64,000 bases of DNA, taken from assembly GCF_000934685.1 (NCBI RefSeq), contig NZ_JYNQ01000001.1, positions 868,001 to 932,000 on the forward strand, written 5' to 3'. Both the position numbers and the translations under genes were made by a program. Within the stretch, counting starts at the first letter, position 1, and the number at the start of each line of letters is the position of its first letter. A model generated the notes under the pieces. That model made no database searches, had not been told where the DNA came from, and saw nothing but the letters and a program-made list of their open reading frames with translations. This DNA comes from Lacinutrix sp. Hel_I_90. GTDB taxonomy: Bacteria > Bacteroidota > Bacteroidia > Flavobacteriales > Flavobacteriaceae. Of this stretch, positions 25,488-33,884 are shown one piece after another.

Positions 25488-27299
25488 TCAAGCGAATACC
25501 TGCTTCTCTGAATTTAAAGTCAAGGCCTGTTTATCCATTAATAGTTCTGCAAGTCCTGTTGTCTTTGGAAGTTCATATTTAAAATAAAACTGCATGGCGT
25601 GAATCTTGTTTTCGTAGAATTCAGTACTAAAAATGGTGTCTTCAGAAAGCAATGCTTTTTGTGCTTCGCGACCAATATCTAACCACTGCCATGCCATGAT
25701 AATGGTACTAAAAAATTCCATAAATGGCGTTGCGTCTGCTAAGAATCGCTGGTAATCACCCTTTGCGGCATAAGTCATAAGCGATTTTAGCACTTCTTGG
25801 GTTAGCTCGAGTTTACTTTCTAATTTTTCTGCCAAGGGTTTCAACGTTTCGTACGCCATACTTTCTTTGATAGTATTCATAATTTCCTCAGAGAGCAATT
25901 GCAGTGCTTTCCCATTTTCCATGGTAACCTTCCTTCCCAAAAGATCTTGAGACTGTATGCCTGTGGTGCCTTCATAAATGGCTGATATTCGAATATCTCT
26001 TAAATATTGCTGTAAAATATAATCGGAACAAAAACCATAACCTCCTAGTACTTGCACCCCATTATTTACTGAAGTAATCCCCATTTCAGAAGGGTAAGTT
26101 TTCACTACCGGCGTTAATATTTCCAACAATAATTTGTATTTCGCTCTACTTTCTACATCTGGAAGTGATTGCGAAAGGTCCTGATACCGTGACGTTAGAA
26201 AGACCAGACTTAAAGCCCCTTCAGTGATTACTTTTTGTAAAAGCAGCATGCGGCGTACATCGGGGTGATTAATGATAAGGGTTTGTTCTTGGGAGGCATC
26301 TTTTTTACCTGTTTGCTGTAGCTCCCGCCCCTGAGGTCTTTCTTTAGCATAGTTAACCGAGGCATGATATGCTCCCGTAGCAATTGCCGCCGCTCCACGC
26401 CCCACAGCGATTCTTGCTCCATTCATCATAAGGAACATATATTTTAGACCTTGGTTGGGTTCTCCAACCAACCAGCCGGTACAATCTTCTTTATCACCAA
26501 AAAACAGGTGTGTGGTACAATATCCTTTTTGACCCATTTTTTGAAAATCGCCAACCGTAGTGACGTCGTTATCTTCTAAATTACCGCTGTCATCGAGGCG
26601 ATGCTTTGGCACGACAAAAAGTGAAATCCCTTTGGTTCCTGCCGGCGCTCCTTTGATACGTGCCAAAACCAGATGCACGATATTTTCAGCGCCTTTATAG
26701 TCTCCTCCAGAGATGAATATTTTTTGTCCGTTTATTTTATAGGAACCTCCATTAGGCACGGCAGTAGTCACAATATCTGAAAGTGAACTACCAGCTTGCG
26801 GTTCGGTAAGGCACATGGTACCTCCCCAAGCACCGGAAATCATTTTAGGCACATAGGTATCCTTAAGAAATTGATTCCCAAAATGCGCAATCAATTCTGC
26901 TGCACCTACAGTAAGACCAATGTAACCAGGCAAGTGATTATTAGCTGCTTCCTGAATAAAGGCAGACGCATTTACTGCCATCGAAGGCATTTGCATGCCA
27001 CCGGCTTCATAGGAGAACGGACCAGATATAAACCCCATTTCACCCCCTGCTTTCATGTACTTATTTACCTGTGGATGAACAATAATTTCCCCGTCCTTAA
27101 AGTGTGCTGGATTTTCATCCATCTCCCGAAAATAAGGATAGAGTTCCTTATCTGAAAAATCCTTAACGGAATCGAGCATCATGGTAATAGACTCCTCGTC
27201 GTATTCCGCAAAGCGTTCCTGCTCTAATACACTTTTAAGATCGTGAACATTGAACAATAAAAACTTGAGGGTCTCCATTTCTATATAGGTATTGGCCAT
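25488..27299 (-). CDS. Acyl-CoA dehydrogenase, large (about 600 aa) type
   Basis: First gene of the operon. An FAD-dependent acyl-CoA dehydrogenase of 603 residues with an extra C-terminal helical domain, as in FadE/DmdC-type and very-long-chain enzymes. Visible marks: MCLTEPQAGSSLSDIVTTA, KIFISGGDYKGAENIVHLVLAR, QVLGGYGFCSDYILQQYLRD and the catalytic Glu in ISAIYEGTTGIQSQDLLGRK. It introduces the 2,3-double bond into an acyl-CoA. A leader of 150-plus bases separates it from the Crp-type regulator gene and contains a 16-bp palindrome. Confidence 0.92.
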   Translation of the reverse strand: MANTYIEMETLKFLLFNVHDLKSVLEQERFAEYDEESITMMLDSVKDFSDKELYPYFREMDENPAHFKDGEIIVHPQVNKYMKAGGEMGFISGPFSYEAGGMQMPSMAVNASAFIQEAANNHLPGYIGLTVGAAELIAHFGNQFLKDTYVPKMISGAWGGTMCLTEPQAGSSLSDIVTTAVPNGGSYKINGQKIFISGGDYKGAENIVHLVLARIKGAPAGTKGISLFVVPKHRLDDSGNLEDNDVTTVGDFQKMGQKGYCTTHLFFGDKEDCTGWLVGEPNQGLKYMFLMMNGARIAVGRGAAAIATGAYHASVNYAKERPQGRELQQTGKKDASQEQTLIINHPDVRRMLLLQKVITEGALSLVFLTSRYQDLSQSLPDVESRAKYKLLLEILTPVVKTYPSEMGITSVNNGVQVLGGYGFCSDYILQQYLRDIRISAIYEGTTGIQSQDLLGRKVTMENGKALQLLSEEIMNTIKESMAYETLKPLAEKLESKLELTQEVLKSLMTYAAKGDYQRFLADATPFMEFFSTIIMAWQWLDIGREAQKALLSEDTIFSTEFYENKIHAMQFYFKYELPKTTGLAELLMDKQALTLNSEKQVFA

Positions 27300-27356
27300 A
27301 ACAATTTCTTTTAAAGGTTTATGAGGTTCAAGTTAGGATTTATTCCTAGGAATCTC

Positions 27357-27372
27357 ATTAAACTAGTTTAAT
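27357..27372. promoter_or_regulatory. 16-bp perfect palindrome upstream of the acyl-CoA operon
   Basis: ATTAAACTAGTTTAAT reads the same on both strands and lies about 58 bases before the first start codon of the operon. A second, 10-bp palindrome TTCCTAGGAA is at 27343-27352. Such sites often bind dimeric regulators; no TetR gene is in the window, and the adjacent regulator is Crp-type. Confidence 0.5.
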
Positions 27373-27460
27373 AAAAATGGAATGACAAGCTCTGATAAGG
27401 ATATTGTCTTTCACAACAGAAAGGTAGGCACTGTTTTTCAAGCCTTATGCATAAGTATCA

Positions 27461-27489
27461 CAAACGTAAAAAACTATCCCTTCCCCAAA
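27461..27489 (-). promoter_or_regulatory. Possible promoter of the acyl-CoA catabolic operon
   Basis: On the minus strand TACGTTTG (27461-27468) fits the -7 consensus, with TTTG (27486-27489) 17 bases further upstream, slightly short of the usual 19. It overlaps the 3' end of the Crp-type regulator gene. Transcription would give a leader of about 150 bases before the first gene. Confidence 0.4.
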
Positions 27490-28073
27490 CGTTTCCGAAG
27501 TTTTGAAAGACCCACTGGAGTTAGCCCTAAATAGGACGCTATCAAATATTGCGGCACGCGCTGAAAAAGATCTGGACGTTTTTCTAACAATCGCAAATAA
27601 CGTTCTTCGTTGGTACGACTATTAAGGCGTTCTACCCTCGTGAAAATTTTCATAAATGCTTCTTGCATAGACAGCCGTCCAAAACGCTCCAACTGGTGTG
27701 ACCTGTTAAAGGAATTTTCGGCATCGGCCTTTTTTATAGCATAAACTACCGTGGCCTCCGAAGCCTTTAGATAATAATTGGAAGGCGTACCCTTTACATA
27801 GGCTGGCAAATCGGTAAAAAAAATATCATCAGTATAGAATTCCAATACTTTTTGCTCACCTTCATCCAGCTTATAATAGTAAATACAGCCTGTCGCCACA
27901 TAATAAAAGTTGTGAACCAACTGCCCTGGAGTTACCAAGGTATCACCTTTTTTTAAATCTAATCTTTGGTAGAATTGCATCTGCTTATGCAATACAGCAT
28001 CGTCAACCGGGGTATACGATAAAATTTTTTGTTTTAGATTTTCAAGATCTGTTGTTTGGACTGCTATTTTCAA
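27474..28073 (-). CDS. Crp/Fnr-family transcriptional regulator
   Basis: A 199-residue regulator with an N-terminal cNMP-binding beta-barrel (about 35-125: LKKGDTLVTPGQLVHNFYYVATGCIYYY) and a C-terminal winged helix (about 155-199, YLIASYLGLTPVGLSKLRKRLG as recognition helix). The cysteine ligands of an Fnr iron-sulfur cluster are absent. This Bacteroidota subgroup usually lacks strict cAMP-binding residues. It is encoded 174 bases before the acyl-CoA operon on the same strand, so it may control it; it could also act elsewhere. Confidence 0.88.
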   Translation of the reverse strand: MKIAVQTTDLENLKQKILSYTPVDDAVLHKQMQFYQRLDLKKGDTLVTPGQLVHNFYYVATGCIYYYKLDEGEQKVLEFYTDDIFFTDLPAYVKGTPSNYYLKASEATVVYAIKKADAENSFNRSHQLERFGRLSMQEAFMKIFTRVERLNSRTNEERYLRLLEKRPDLFQRVPQYLIASYLGLTPVGLSKLRKRLGKG

Positions 28074-28515
28074 AGGGTATCGTTTAACTAGGAAAAAATC
28101 TAAGATAGCAATTTTTAGATAAACGTTTCTTTAATTTATTCCTGTGCTTACAATGCTAACTGCGACCCATAGTGTCGTTTTCCAAAATTTTAAATACGAG
28201 TGCAAAAATCGGAAACCGCTTTTTTCATCACTAAGATTATGTGCAGCGCTTATTGCAGTTCGTTTGTTGCTGTAGTTAGGAAAAACTCCTATGAATACTA
28301 CGACAACCCCAATATCCATCTGCTGACTGCATTCTGAAAATATTAATTAAATATGAAATGATACCCCCCTACTTTTTGTTAGCAACGCATATAAAAAAAG
28401 CTACAGCTATTTATTCTTTTAAATACTTTAAAAAAACTGGAGACTTTATGACTAATGTCATTTTATCACGCCTAAGATAATTGCATCTTTAAGTTAACTT
28501 TTAATAAAAAAACAA
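28074..28515. other. Intergenic stretch with no gene seen
   Basis: About 440 bases between the divergent Crp-type regulator and sigma-like gene. A 62-codon minus-strand frame at 28131-28319 has no family resemblance and an unlikely composition. No clear promoter or hairpin was found. Confidence 0.5.
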
Positions 28516-29283
28516 ATGAAAAGCACTATCAGCTATTACCAACAGCAAAAAGAGTATCGCCTATTGGTTGAAAACACCTTTCAGGAACTTGTTACACATA
28601 AAAAAGCTGATGATAAAGCGACTTTTAATAAAAAATTCCTCGAAATAATACCTGAAATTAGAAAGTATGTCAACGGAAGGTTAAATGTAGCGATAAAAAA
28701 AGGGCATTTCTCAAAAGGAAAACACAACCCTAACGAATTTATAGACCAGCTTTTTATTGAAGTCTATGACCACATCGACGCCATTAAAAAAGAAAACGAT
28801 TTCTACTTATGGTTATTCAAAAAAACGAATGAATTATTAGAAGATGTTATTGTAGAAGAAGAATTTGATAATTTGTTCTTTAAGAACATAGACGATTACT
28901 CAAAACCAGAATGGGATGCCATGCTTGAAAATTATAGTACAGATGGTGACGGTGATTTTGTTATGATCGAAGACTTAGATGATCGTTCATATCAAAAACA
29001 TGATTATACGCTAAATCATGTTTTTATAGAGGATAATGAAAAGGAATTGACTGAAAAATTAGACAAAACATTAAGTGAAGAAGAAATTAATCGTCATATA
29101 AATATGGCACTACATCACTTACCATTAGCAATGCACACCATTTTTGATTTGTTTACTAATCAACAGTTTACGTTAGAAGAAATTGCTGAGATAAGAAGCA
29201 GTAGTGTTCAGGACGTTGAAAAACTTTTAAAAGAGGTGAAAAAAAATCTAAAAGAAAGCTTTTCAAACAGGTATTTTAAATAA
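28516..29283 (+). CDS. Sigma-70-like protein with a C-terminal region 4-type helix-turn-helix
   Basis: A 255-residue protein without signal peptide. Residues about 65-115 (NEFIDQLFIEVYDHIDAIKKENDFYLWLFKKTNELLEDVI) look like a region-2-type helical pair. Residues about 200-245 (HLPLAMHTIFDLFTNQQFTLEEIAEIRSSS then VEKLLKEVKKNLKESF) look like sigma region 4. The linker is acidic (STDGDGDFVMIEDLDD). It may be an atypical ECF-like sigma factor or a regulator derived from one; no anti-sigma gene is adjacent. Confidence 0.6.
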   Translation: MKSTISYYQQQKEYRLLVENTFQELVTHKKADDKATFNKKFLEIIPEIRKYVNGRLNVAIKKGHFSKGKHNPNEFIDQLFIEVYDHIDAIKKENDFYLWLFKKTNELLEDVIVEEEFDNLFFKNIDDYSKPEWDAMLENYSTDGDGDFVMIEDLDDRSYQKHDYTLNHVFIEDNEKELTEKLDKTLSEEEINRHINMALHHLPLAMHTIFDLFTNQQFTLEEIAEIRSSSVQDVEKLLKEVKKNLKESFSNRYFK

Positions 29284-29370
29284 AGCAATTTTAAACCCAA
29301 AAGCAAATTCAAAAAAAATGTTTGTTATAACGTAAAAAAGCTTTAAACAATAATTTGAATACTACTTAAT

Positions 29371-29721
29371 ATGGAAATTTCAATTTATAAGAGCAGCTAT
29401 ACCCCCATAGATTCTATTGAGAATTTTTGGGATGTTTACTACAGTATGCAAATGCATTATCTCGCCAGCGATTTATTAGATTATGGGTTATCTCCCAAGC
29501 AGATTTCAAAAGCAGTGCTCAAGGCCATCAAAGCAGCAAAATCATCCGGTCTAGAAATACGCAGGCATTTTATGCCTGTCTTTAGTCAGCGAAACCATGA
29601 CGTTATAAACGATTGCAAACTCACTAAAATGGGCTATGGATTAGTTTTACTAAACGCCGATGTCGCGCTTTCGTTAGTAGGCCAATTACAAGTGAGCATT
29701 ATGAAAAGCTTCCTTAAGTAA
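29371..29721 (+). CDS. Conserved hypothetical protein with a DinD/BRO-like C-terminal motif
   Basis: A 116-residue soluble protein. The ending FKDCKL-type pattern (VINDCKLTKMGYGLVLLNADV) resembles the C-terminal motif of DinD/BRO-type and related phage-linked proteins (DCRLS..GYGLVLMNAD), and I believe short stand-alone versions occur in Flavobacteriaceae. Function unknown. It follows the sigma-like gene by 87 bases on the same strand and could be co-transcribed. Confidence 0.6.
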   Translation: MEISIYKSSYTPIDSIENFWDVYYSMQMHYLASDLLDYGLSPKQISKAVLKAIKAAKSSGLEIRRHFMPVFSQRNHDVINDCKLTKMGYGLVLLNADVALSLVGQLQVSIMKSFLK

Positions 29722-30143
29722 TTTTTGAATAGTCTCTTTATAAATCATTTTCTAAACCAATAGCACAACGGTCAGAAATAGTCTGACAGGGTGCTTCCCG
29801 TTTTAATTTTATCCTCTAAAAATTTAATCCTTAAAAATAAGCGATAGGCCATCCTGCATTCTGCTCACTAGATTTAAAGAGATAACGCTAATTGGCAATG
29901 CTCCACAATCGATTAACAGTGAACGATAAAATTATTCTAAAAAGTTGAGACATAAAATAACCTAGGTCGTTTCTGTTCTTTTATGTTTTTTACTTTTCAC
30001 AAGAACTTTCTAGACAGATGAAATCTTTGACTGACTATTATCATTTTTTTTCGTGATAGTATTTACGAGGTTTGTAACCTAAGTTACTGTGCCTTATTTT
30101 AGTATGGCATACCTTTAAGTAAAATTAATTCAAACTAATAATT
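29722..30143. other. Intergenic stretch carrying the persulfide-operon control region
   Basis: The first 300 bases show no gene or clear hairpin. The last 80 bases contain an inverted repeat and a promoter-like element, annotated separately. Confidence 0.5.
30074..30087 (+). promoter_or_regulatory. GTAAC-N4-GTTAC operator before the persulfide dioxygenase gene
   Basis: GTAACCTAAGTTAC is a 5-4-5 inverted repeat. A TAnnTTTG-like element, TACCTTTA, begins exactly 36 bases after its first base (30110-30117). That places the palindrome about 41 bases before the inferred transcription start, the position used by Crp/Fnr class II activators. The same repeat with the same spacing precedes the rhodanese gene at 33075. 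Confidence 0.65.
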
Positions 30144-31565
30144 ATGACAGTAGAACAAATTTATACCGGTTGTTTGGCACAGGGTGCCTATTATATAGAA
30201 AGTAATGGTGAGGCTGCTATTATAGATCCATTGCGTGAAGTAGCTCCTTATATTGAAATGGCTAACAACCGAAACGCAAAAATAAAATATGTATTTGAAA
30301 CGCATTTTCATGCCGATTTTGTTTCTGGCCATATAGACCTTTCTAAAAAAACTGGAGCCCAAATTGTTTATGGTCCAACCACAATGGAAACTGGGTTTGA
30401 TTTTATTTCAGGTAAAGACGGTCAGGAATTCAAGTTGGGTAATGCTAAAATTAAACTCATCCATACGCCCGGTCATACAATGGAAAGCAGTTGTTATTTA
30501 CTTATAGATGAAAACGGTGAAGCAACCTCTCTTTTCTCTGGAGACACATTATTTATAGGAGATGTTGGTCGTCCAGATCTTGCACAGAAAGTTATTGCAG
30601 AGCTCACGCAAGAAAAATTGGCGGCTCTTTTGTTTGATTCTCTTCGGAATAAAATAATGCCCTTAAATGACGCTATTATCGTTTATCCTGGTCATGGTGC
30701 AGGAAGTGCTTGTGGAAAAATGATGAGTGATGAAACAACAGATACCTTGGGACATCAAAAAAGAACAAATTATGCATTACGTGCCGACATGACTAAAGAA
30801 GAGTTTATAGATGCTGTTCTTACTGGTCTTACACCTCCTCCTGGGTATTTTCCACAAAATGTACTCATGAATATACGTGGCTACGAGAGTATTGATAACA
30901 TCGTCGAAAAAGGCACAAAAGCGTTGAGTATAGATGCTTTTGAAAAAGCCATTACAGACCCTAAAACAATTATTCTAGACACTCGTGAAGCACAAACCTT
31001 TAGCAAAGGTTTTATCAAAGGCTCTTATAACATAGGCATAGATGGAAGTTTTGCTAATTGGGTTGGTACTACTATCATTGACATTACCACACCGCTCCTT
31101 ATTGTTTCAGATAAAGAAAAAGAGGAAGAAGTGGTCACGCGCTTGGCCAGAATAGGGTTTGATAATACCTTGGGCTATTTAAAAGGCGGTATTGAGGCTT
31201 GGAAAGCTGCAGGAAAAGAAATTAAAACCATTAAATCTATAACTGCCGAAGATTTGGCCAATAGAATAAAAAACGAGGCCATTAATATCTTGGATGTACG
31301 TAGAGCCAGCGAATACAATAGTGAACATATTGATAATGCAATAAATACTCCTTTAGATTATCTAAAAAATAGTATAAAAAAAGTAGATAAAAACAAGACT
31401 TACTATGTGCATTGTAAAAGCGGTTATCGTTCTATGGTATTTACATCGATACTAGCATCCATGGGGTATCATAATTTAATTGATATAAAAGGGGGGATAA
31501 AAGCCATCAAAGAGACAGGCAAATTCAATCTTTCGCAATACAAAGAACCAAGCACCTTACTATAA
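30144..31565 (+). CDS. Persulfide dioxygenase-like MBL protein fused to two rhodanese domains (CstB/Blh type)
   Basis: A 473-residue cytosolic enzyme for sulfane-sulfur oxidation. Residues 1-235 form an ETHE1-like metallo-beta-lactamase domain with HxHxDxxxxH-type ligands His54, His56, Asp58 and His63, plus His111, Asp134 and His184. Two rhodanese domains follow: the first (about 260-355) lacks the active cysteine (LIVSDKEKEEE), the second (about 365-465) has Cys424 in YVHCKSGYRS. This arrangement matches CstB and Blh proteins that turn persulfides into sulfite or thiosulfate. It sits 12 bases before a sulfide:quinone oxidoreductase pseudogene. Confidence 0.9.
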   Translation: MTVEQIYTGCLAQGAYYIESNGEAAIIDPLREVAPYIEMANNRNAKIKYVFETHFHADFVSGHIDLSKKTGAQIVYGPTTMETGFDFISGKDGQEFKLGNAKIKLIHTPGHTMESSCYLLIDENGEATSLFSGDTLFIGDVGRPDLAQKVIAELTQEKLAALLFDSLRNKIMPLNDAIIVYPGHGAGSACGKMMSDETTDTLGHQKRTNYALRADMTKEEFIDAVLTGLTPPPGYFPQNVLMNIRGYESIDNIVEKGTKALSIDAFEKAITDPKTIILDTREAQTFSKGFIKGSYNIGIDGSFANWVGTTIIDITTPLLIVSDKEKEEEVVTRLARIGFDNTLGYLKGGIEAWKAAGKEIKTIKSITAEDLANRIKNEAINILDVRRASEYNSEHIDNAINTPLDYLKNSIKKVDKNKTYYVHCKSGYRSMVFTSILASMGYHNLIDIKGGIKAIKETGKFNLSQYKEPSTLL

Positions 31566-31577
31566 AAATAAAGACAG

Positions 31578-32823
31578 ATGAAAAATCATTATCAAATACT
31601 AGTCATCGGTGGTGGAACAGCTGGTATTATGACCGCAAGCAGTCTCCTCAAAAAAAACCCAAAATTACATGTTGGTATTATTGAACCCTCTTCAGAGCAC
31701 TGGTATCAGCCAGCATGGACATTAGTAGGTGCAGGGACTTACGACTATAAAAACAAAAAGGCCCATGACCGCGATCATCCCTGCTCCAGCAGACTGGATA
31801 AAAGACAAAGCAATTTCATTTGAGCCTGAGAATAATACGGTTATCACTGCAGAAAATGACACTATTACATACGATTATTTGATAGTGGCTCCTGGTTTAA
31901 AATTAGAGACCACTCTAGTTGAAGGATGAACAGAAGCGATAGACAAAGGTATTGTATGTAGCAACTATACAAACCCTAATCACACTTGGGAGGTTATTAA
32001 AAATTTTAAAGGCGGTGTTGCACTATTTACACAGCCACCTAAACCTTATAAATGCGGCGGTGCGCCACAAAAAAATCATGTATCTGGCAGACGACCATTT
32101 CAAAAAAGCGGGTGTTAAAAGTAAAACTAAAGTCGTATTTGCAACTTCAGGAGACAGTATTTTTCCAGTTCCTGAAATTGCTAAAACCCTAATGGAAGTT
32201 GTAGATCGAAAAGAAATCAATATTAGGTTTAGTTGGGAATTAAAAAAAATTGAAAGTGATAAGCAAATAGCTTGGTTCACTGTTAGTCCAGATCAAAAGA
32301 ACACAACCCTATTACGCTAGAGACTTCTAAGAATGACGGTTTAGTAGGTATCAAGTATGATATGCTTCATTTAGTACCACCAAACACCGCTCCTGATTTT
32401 ATAAAAAAATCCGCTTTAGTGGATGATTCTGGCTGGGTGGATGTCAACCCGTATTCTCTACAACATAAAAAATACCCGAATATATTTAGTTTAGGTGACG
32501 TTTGTAATGTTCCTACTTCCAAAACGGGAGCTGCCATTAGAAAACAGGCACCTGTGGTAGTCAATAATATCATAAATTTAATTGAATTTCAAAAATTGAG
32601 CTCAAAGAAATATAATGGGTATTCCTCTTGTCCATTTATTACTGGTTATGGAAAAATGGTTCTGGCAGAATTTGATTATACTAAGAAATTTACGCCAGAT
32701 CCAAAACTAAAACAGCTATTGATTTTTGATAGCTCTAAGGAACATTGGAGACTATGGCTATTAAAGAAATACATGCTTCCCTATTTATATTGGAACAAAA
32801 TGTTAAAAGGGAAAGAGGTTTAA
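31578..32823 (+). pseudogene. Sulfide:quinone oxidoreductase-like FAD protein, broken by frameshifts and a stop
   Basis: The pieces in order spell one FAD/NAD(P) oxidoreductase of about 410 residues: the FAD motif ILVIGGGTAGIMTASSLLKK in frame from 31578, then a shift near 31760 to IKTKRPM...DWIKDKAISFEPE, a TGA at 31927-31929, continuing to YKCGGAPQK, another shift near 32065 to IMYLADDHFKKAGV, and a third near 32310 before DMLHLVPPNTAPDF and NIFSLGDVCNVPTSKTGAAI. Three frameshifts plus one nonsense codon make function very unlikely. The ancestral enzyme would have fed sulfide electrons to quinone and produced persulfide for the neighbouring dioxygenase. Confidence 0.85.
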
Positions 32824-33005
32824 TAATCATACAATCTATAGGTCGTTAATTATAAATACTTGCATTATTGGTTATTGGTTATTCTTTATGAGCTAGAATT
32901 ATTCAAAAGCATTACTAAAAATTGGTGGATTTTAAAACGCCAATCAATTATTCTTTTCTTCATTTATTATTGTCTCTATTTTAGGAAGCCTTACCTACTT
33001 CTCAT

Positions 33006-33019
33006 GTAACATAGGTTAC
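33006..33019 (+). promoter_or_regulatory. GTAAC-N4-GTTAC operator before the secreted rhodanese gene
   Basis: GTAACATAGGTTAC repeats the half-sites of the element at 30074-30087. A perfect -7 element, TAATTTTG (33042-33049), begins 36 bases after its first base, exactly as in the first copy. The distance to the ATG is 55 bases, against 56 in the first copy. Confidence 0.68.
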
Positions 33020-33041
33020 TAAACAATATTTTTATATTCTT

Positions 33042-33049
33042 TAATTTTG
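33042..33049 (+). promoter_or_regulatory. TAnnTTTG promoter element of the rhodanese gene
   Basis: TAATTTTG fits the Bacteroidota -7 consensus. No TTTG sits at -33, as expected for a promoter that depends on an activator bound at the palindrome just upstream. Confidence 0.6.
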
Positions 33050-33074
33050 CATTAATAATTTTTTAATAATTAAA

Positions 33075-33434
33075 ATGAAATACATAATAATCATGTCAAT
33101 ATTTATAACATTATTTGGTGCTAAGACACCTCAAAGTAGCGCAATTAAAGTTTTAGATCCTATGGAATTTAAAACACAAATCGAAAATAAAAAGGCACAT
33201 TTAATAGATGTTAGAACGCCAGATGAATTTAAATCTGGACACCTAAAAAACGCAAAAAACATAGACTTCTTTTCAGGAGAGTTCAATGAAGAATTTAGTA
33301 AATTAGACAAACAAAAACCTGTTTATATTTATTGCAGAAGTGGAAGCCGAAGCAAACAAGCTTCAAATAAATTAGCAGCAATGGGTTTTATAGAAATCTA
33401 TGATTTAAAAGGAGGCATTTTAAACTATAATTAA
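33075..33434 (+). CDS. Exported single-domain rhodanese
   Basis: A 119-residue rhodanese with a short N-terminal signal-like segment (MKYIIIMSIFITLFGA). The domain carries LIDVRTPDEFKSGHLKNAKNID and the active loop with catalytic Cys in YIYCRSGSRSKQAS, followed by YDLKGGILNY. The six-residue loop CRSGSR is the sulfurtransferase type. It probably handles sulfane sulfur in the periplasm and shares an operator with the persulfide dioxygenase gene. Confidence 0.88.
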   Translation: MKYIIIMSIFITLFGAKTPQSSAIKVLDPMEFKTQIENKKAHLIDVRTPDEFKSGHLKNAKNIDFFSGEFNEEFSKLDKQKPVYIYCRSGSRSKQASNKLAAMGFIEIYDLKGGILNYN

Positions 33435-33647
33435 AAACAGCAAAGGACCAAAACCAATTGTAGGCTCGTTGGATATCAAAGTAGACTGTATTATCCAATC
33501 ACGACTAATACAATGCACTGAGGATCTCACGGGTATCCCACAAAAAAACTAATAATTTATATCCTTAAGACCAAGCTATAGACTATGAAGTAAATGAGGT
33601 TAAAGGTTTTTGGAACTGTACTTTTAAACCGGAAAATTAAGTCTAAC

Positions 33648-33884
33648 ATGAATGAATTTTTAGAAATAATAAATCAAGACACTCCCGTTTTATTAGATTT
33701 TTTTGGTGAGTGGTGTAGCCCATGTAAAATGATGAACCCCATTTTAAATCAAGCACTAGCCGCAAAGTATCAAGCAAAAGGTTTACCAACACTATTATTA
33801 TTTAAAAAAGGACAGCAAGTTTACAGACCATCTGGAGTACTTCAAAAAGACGAATTAATTAATATAATTACAGGATCTTACTAA
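33648..33884 (+). CDS. Thioredoxin with an internal deletion
   Basis: From the ATG at 33648 the product is 78 residues: LLDFFGEWCSPCKMMNPIL, with the WCSPC redox motif, joined directly to NQALAAKYQAKGLPTLLLFKKGQQVYRPSGVLQKDELI. Normal thioredoxins have about 20 more residues between these blocks, covering the end of helix 2 and the central strand 3 with IDVDxN. The frame is kept, so this is an in-frame deletion of about 60 bases. The cis-proline site (GLPT) survives. Folding is doubtful. A longer frame from 33594 adds an N-terminus that does not fit. Its stop overlaps the methyltransferase ATG by one base. Confidence 0.7.
   Translation: MNEFLEIINQDTPVLLDFFGEWCSPCKMMNPILNQALAAKYQAKGLPTLLLFKKGQQVYRPSGVLQKDELINIITGSY

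Noticed and set aside
26796-27155. 119-codon plus-strand frame
   Set aside because: It is antisense to the large acyl-CoA dehydrogenase; its sequence shows no domain.
28131-28319. 62-codon minus-strand frame between the Crp-type regulator and sigma-like gene
   Set aside because: No signal, no family resemblance, no promoter; composition not protein-like.
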